From contig MCBC01000034.1 in NCBI GenBank assembly GCA_001723855.1, positions 1 through 9,883 on the forward strand: a stretch of 9,883 nucleotides of DNA, read 5' to 3'. Under the pieces are notes generated by a model. The model was not told the DNA's origin. It saw nothing but the letters and a program-made list of their open reading frames with translations, and searched no databases. Positions 7,826-9,883 of the stretch are shown here, piece by piece. This DNA is from Candidatus Altarchaeales archaeon WOR_SM1_86-2. GTDB lineage: Archaea; Altiarchaeota; Altiarchaeia; IMC4; MCBC01. The position numbers were made by a program, and so were the translations under genes. Every line of letters starts with the position of its first letter. Position 1 is the first letter of the stretch.

Positions 7826-8209
7826 TCATTTTATAAAAACCACATTCTTCATCCCCCTAAAGTGCTCATCCCCTGTAACTACTTTCCCATTAACTCTTTT
7901 CGCGCATTCCAAAACAAAACAATCCCCTAAACCGAAGTCCTTTATCTTCTTTCTCATTTCAGCATGAATCTTACCGGCATTCTTAGCCATATTAAAATCA
8001 ATATCCACTATCCGGGATAATATGGTCATCGCATTCAGTGCAACTTTAACATCCGCACCTGATCGTTTTGCTTTGCTTACGATCTCTGCAATACTAATCG
8101 CCGATGTATATACCTCACTTTCTGATTCTAAAATTTCCTTTACTTTCCTCCCGGCTTTACTGCCATCCAGGTACTCAACCCAGGCATAAGAGTCTATAAC
8201 ATATTTCAT
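7826..8209 (-). CDS. vapC: VapC toxin, PIN-domain ribonuclease
   Basis: This 127-aa protein has the standard VapC size and all four acidic residues: D6 (VIDSYAW), E42 (SIAEIV), D96 (GLGDCFVLECA) and D114 (VTGDEHF). VapC toxins are Mg2+-dependent endoribonucleases that block translation, often by cutting tRNA or rRNA. The start overlaps the vapB stop in ATGA (8206-8209), so translation is coupled, as is normal for vapBC operons. The gene is convergent with mobB, with a 37-bp AT-rich gap (7789-7825) that shows no hairpin I can identify. The vapBC pair sits between two copies of the mobB tail, which suggests that it arrived as a cassette. Target RNA is unknown. Confidence 0.92.
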   Translation of the reverse strand: MKYVIDSYAWVEYLDGSKAGRKVKEILESESEVYTSAISIAEIVSKAKRSGADVKVALNAMTILSRIVDIDFNMAKNAGKIHAEMRKKIKDFGLGDCFVLECAKRVNGKVVTGDEHFRGMKNVVFIK

Positions 8210-8397
8210 TCTATATCATATTCATCCTCTTTTGTAAATGGACCTATACCTTTCAAAGCACCAAAAAAATCCACTGTTGGCTTTTTAATCTCCATCTCAA
8301 CTAATTCATCCTCGTGCAAATTCAGGCTCTCCCTTATCCCTTTCGGTATCGTTGCCACCAACGACCCTCCAACCTTTCTAACCTTTACATATGCCAT
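8206..8397 (-). CDS. vapB: VapB antitoxin, AbrB/SpoVT type
   Basis: This 63-aa protein has an AbrB-type swapped-hairpin domain at residues 2-45 (VRKVGGSLVATIPKGIRESLNL, then ELVEMEIKK). The GGSLVATIP core is typical of AbrB-family VapB and MazE proteins. The tail, residues 42-63 (DFFGALKGIGPFTKEDEYD), is the toxin-binding part; the FFGALKGIG motif is common in archaeal VapB proteins paired with PIN toxins. It is translated just before vapC with a 4-bp overlap. It probably neutralises VapC and represses its own promoter, where a pair of 13-bp direct repeats is visible. The start M1 (8397) gives the domain its normal edge. It is a different type from the antitoxin at 1081-1311, so cross-neutralisation is unlikely. 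Confidence 0.9.
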   Translation of the reverse strand: MAYVKVRKVGGSLVATIPKGIRESLNLHEDELVEMEIKKPTVDFFGALKGIGPFTKEDEYDIE

Positions 8398-8460
8398 GGT
8401 AATTTTATTATTTAATTATATTTAATGTTTTATTTAATTATATGTATGATTATATTTAAA
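8398..8460 (-). promoter_or_regulatory. vapB promoter with paired 13-bp direct repeats
   Basis: The spacer upstream of vapB is almost entirely A/T. On the plus strand TATTTAATTATAT occurs at 8409-8421 and again at 8431-8443. The spacing is 22 bp start to start, close to two helical turns, so both copies face the same side of the DNA. The nearer copy overlaps the likely TATA box, about 20-25 bp before the vapB ATG. This fits an operator for VapB or VapBC autorepression. The repeats are seen directly; binding is inferred, and low complexity makes chance repeats easier. Confidence 0.5.
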
Positions 8461-8469
8461 AATAAAAAC

Positions 8470-8601
8470 ATTAATGGTGCAATAAAAAATTCCCTTGAGC
8501 AAATTCCCGGAAGATATGGTTAAAAACACCATTTTAGGCTTGGTTTCATCGCTGAAGGGCGCCGGGGGGTGGAGGATGTTGAGATCAGGATCAGGATGTG
8601 A
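8470..8601 (+). pseudogene. broken copy of the mobB 3' end
   Basis: The region matches the end of mobB. Positions 8486-8533 are identical to 7672-7719. Positions 8534-8601 align at about 53 of 69 columns to 7720-7788. Translated with one missing T restored (GGGGGGTTGG became GGGGGGTGG), the tail reads ILGLVSSLKGAGGLEDVEI, against ILGLISSLKGAGGLEEVEV in MobB, and ends at TGA 8599-8601. Most changes are silent or conservative, so this copy was once part of a working gene. Weak similarity may extend left to about 8470, where ATTAATGGTGCAATAAA would encode INGAIK (MobB has VNNKK), after a second one-base shift in an A-run. No start, P-loop or other mobB part is present. It is convergent with the DUF362 gene and probably marks the original end of mobB or a lost paralogue. 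Confidence 0.85.
8486..8533 (+). repeat. 48-bp direct repeat, right copy (in mobB remnant)
   Basis: This is the second copy of the 48-bp block found at 7672-7719, with no mismatch. Together the copies bracket the vapBC operon within an 814-bp unit. The block could be a recombination or integration site, though no integrase is present within the unit. Confidence 0.95.
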
Positions 8602-8620
8602 TAGCAATATATTAAAATTA

Positions 8621-9760
8621 TTATCTCCGTGCTGCTATCCTGGCTAACCAACTTCTCTCCAGGATGACTGCACCATCGGGACATATCTCATGGCAGCAAT
8701 AACACTCGATACACTTCTCCCGGTCGATGGTCGGATATGGATCTAACCGCAGGGCTCCGACCGGACAACCTTCCTCGCAGGTGCCGCATCGCACGCACTT
8801 TTCCATATTTATTCTGGGTCGAGCATAAAGGAAGCGATTGAGTGTGCCCATGAGCCAGGAAGGAATGTTTGACTGCCATGAAGGCGGTCGCTTGAATTTA
8901 ATCTCCATGTCCTCGACTTTCTCCCCCAGGACTTTGATATTGCTCATATCTCCATTGCCTATGCCCCTGTCCGCAGCTATCCTGGTGGTGTGAATCTCCA
9001 TGGGCTTAAATCCAATGATGCGAGAAGCTACAGCATCCAGTGCAACGCCGTCATCTGATGCCAGTATCACCCCAGCATGCTTCAAATCACCGTGAGCCGG
9101 TCCGTCACCTTCCATCCCGACCACGCCATCCATAATGGTCAGAGTGGGTCGGATCAAGGAGTAAATGTCCACCAGCGCCTCGCTAAAGCCCTCGGTGCCC
9201 TGTGCATGAAGATCCCTCCTTGTCCTGGGTGGCACGACCCCGAACATATTCTTCACCGCACCCGTGAATAGAGTGAGACCATGGGTCTTGAGTTTCGGCA
9301 TAGAGATGATTATGTCCGCATCCAGTGCTGTTTTGGCTACATGAAGCGAGTATGGTTTTTTGCCAGCGGGAGCGGGAACCTCGACAAACCCTCTGGTTTC
9401 GAACAGGAACGCCTCGACTCCAGATTCCCTGGCAGCCGCTTCAAGTCCCGATTCGACCATAGCGAGTGCGGCTGCATCACCGTTATGTACGATAGCCGGG
9501 GTATCCGCCACAACGGGTACGCCCCCCGCCTCTTTCACCTGCTTGATAGCCGCTTTAACAATACCCGGGTGGGTATTAACCCCCTCCTTAGCCCTTAGCA
9601 GATTTACCTTCAGCAGCACCCTGTCACCGGGTTTGATATACTGCTTCATGCCGCCAAGGAGGTCAATGCTTTGTTTAACGGCGCAGTTAATATTCTCTTG
9701 CTCGTAGTCTGCGCATTTGACGAGCGCTACTTGACTTTTTCCTGTTTTTGTTTTTCTCAT
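8621..9760 (-). CDS. DUF362 protein with C-terminal 2[4Fe-4S] ferredoxin domain
   Basis: This 379-aa protein combines two parts. Residues about 10-300 are a DUF362 domain: PGDRVLLKVNLLRAKEGVNTHP (44-65), ADIIISMPKLKTH, VKNMFGVVPPRTRRDLHA, and IMDGVVGMEGDGPAHG are characteristic. Residues about 318-362 form a two-cluster ferredoxin unit. The first CxxCxxCxxxCP is C322, C325, C328, C332; the second is C350, C353, C356, C360, with an extra C355. Such proteins are presumed iron-sulfur electron carriers or maturation factors, but DUF362 has no firmly assigned reaction. No signal peptide is obvious, so it is probably cytoplasmic. A ribosome-binding GAGG (complement at 9764-9767) lies 3 bp before the ATG at 9760, unlike most genes here. 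The coding DNA is clearly more GC-rich than the left part of the window, which may point to a different origin or stronger expression. It is convergent with the mobB remnant. An upstream gene may end 11 bp before it. Confidence 0.92.
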   Translation of the reverse strand: MRKTKTGKSQVALVKCADYEQENINCAVKQSIDLLGGMKQYIKPGDRVLLKVNLLRAKEGVNTHPGIVKAAIKQVKEAGGVPVVADTPAIVHNGDAAALAMVESGLEAAARESGVEAFLFETRGFVEVPAPAGKKPYSLHVAKTALDADIIISMPKLKTHGLTLFTGAVKNMFGVVPPRTRRDLHAQGTEGFSEALVDIYSLIRPTLTIMDGVVGMEGDGPAHGDLKHAGVILASDDGVALDAVASRIIGFKPMEIHTTRIAADRGIGNGDMSNIKVLGEKVEDMEIKFKRPPSWQSNIPSWLMGTLNRFLYARPRINMEKCVRCGTCEEGCPVGALRLDPYPTIDREKCIECYCCHEICPDGAVILERSWLARIAARR

Positions 9761-9771
9761 TTTCCTCTAAC

Positions 9772-9883
9772 TCAATTAATTATTTTGCCTACCAATTCCG
9801 GTTCCATGAACCCCCGGGGATAATACTTTTTTTCCGCGCGGGATTTGTTCTGACACCAGCAACGGCAATCATTAGTGCTTCGC
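9772..9883 (-). CDS. possible 3' end of an upstream gene, cut by the window edge
   Basis: The 112 bp at the right edge stay open in one minus frame for 36 codons, ending in TGA at 9772-9774, 11 bp before the DUF362 start. The last residues read KKYYPRGFMEPELVGKIIN, a sensible protein terminus, and the spacing suits an operon with DUF362. A second frame is open from the edge to TAG at 9789-9791 (EALMIAVAGVRTNPARKK near the edge). One extra A in the A7 tract (T7 on plus, 9827-9833) would join the start of the second frame to the end of the first. I cannot tell which frame is real or name the family; the stretch is too short to rule out chance. Confidence 0.3.
   Translation of the reverse strand, partial: RSTNDCRCWCQNKSRAEKKYYPRGFMEPELVGKIIN

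Noticed and set aside
8401..8460. CRISPR-like repeat array
   Set aside because: Only two short A/T repeats occur, with a 9-bp gap between them; there are no spacers of regular length and no cas genes. An operator explains it better.
8688..8879. 63-aa minus-strand frame with several arginines
   Set aside because: It overlaps the ferredoxin part of the DUF362 gene in another frame; the DUF362 frame carries the intact cysteine motifs.

Overview
The window looks like a piece of an archaeal chromosome, most likely from an anaerobic euryarchaeon. This is inferred from several things: AT-rich spacers with TATA-like boxes about 25 bp before start codons, few Shine-Dalgarno sites, a MobB-type protein with an apparently leaderless start, two AbrB/PIN toxin-antitoxin modules, and a DUF362/ferredoxin protein. 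A bacterial origin cannot be excluded, because gyrase A and SWIM/SNF2 helicases are widespread in bacteria. I do not assign a genus.

Left part (1-1718), all minus strand and AT-rich. An AbrB-type antitoxin gene (1081-1311) is followed after 6 bp by a PIN-domain gene (559-1074). After 7 bp more comes a TIR-domain gene that continues as a TPR protein off the left edge (1-551). The TIR and TPR halves are in different frames, and one missing A in an A7 tract accounts for the break. Upstream lies a small, very acidic hypothetical protein (1380-1718). This set has the character of a toxin-antitoxin/defence patch.

Middle (1768-7170), minus strand. gyrA (5359-7170) is followed after 18 bp, in the same frame, by a large SNF2 helicase with two SWIM zinc motifs (1768-5340). 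The GyrA protein stops after about two CTD blades instead of about six, so this gyrase A lacks most of its DNA-wrapping domain. The SNF2 gene begins exactly where the rest of the CTD should be.

Right part (7171-9883). A divergent promoter separates gyrA from mobB (7222-7788, plus). After mobB comes a vapB-vapC pair (7826-8397, minus). Beyond it lies a second, broken copy of the mobB 3' end (about 8470-8601). The two copies share a perfect 48-bp direct repeat that brackets the vapBC cassette, like the footprint of an insertion that replaced the end of mobB and displaced the old one. A DUF362 protein with two [4Fe-4S] motifs follows (8621-9760, minus), in visibly more GC-rich DNA. The end of another gene may enter from the right edge.

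The most noteworthy observations are the mobB-tail duplication around vapBC, the truncated gyrA joined in frame to SNF2, and the antitoxin-PIN-TIR-TPR cluster. No rRNA, tRNA, CRISPR array or transposase was seen.
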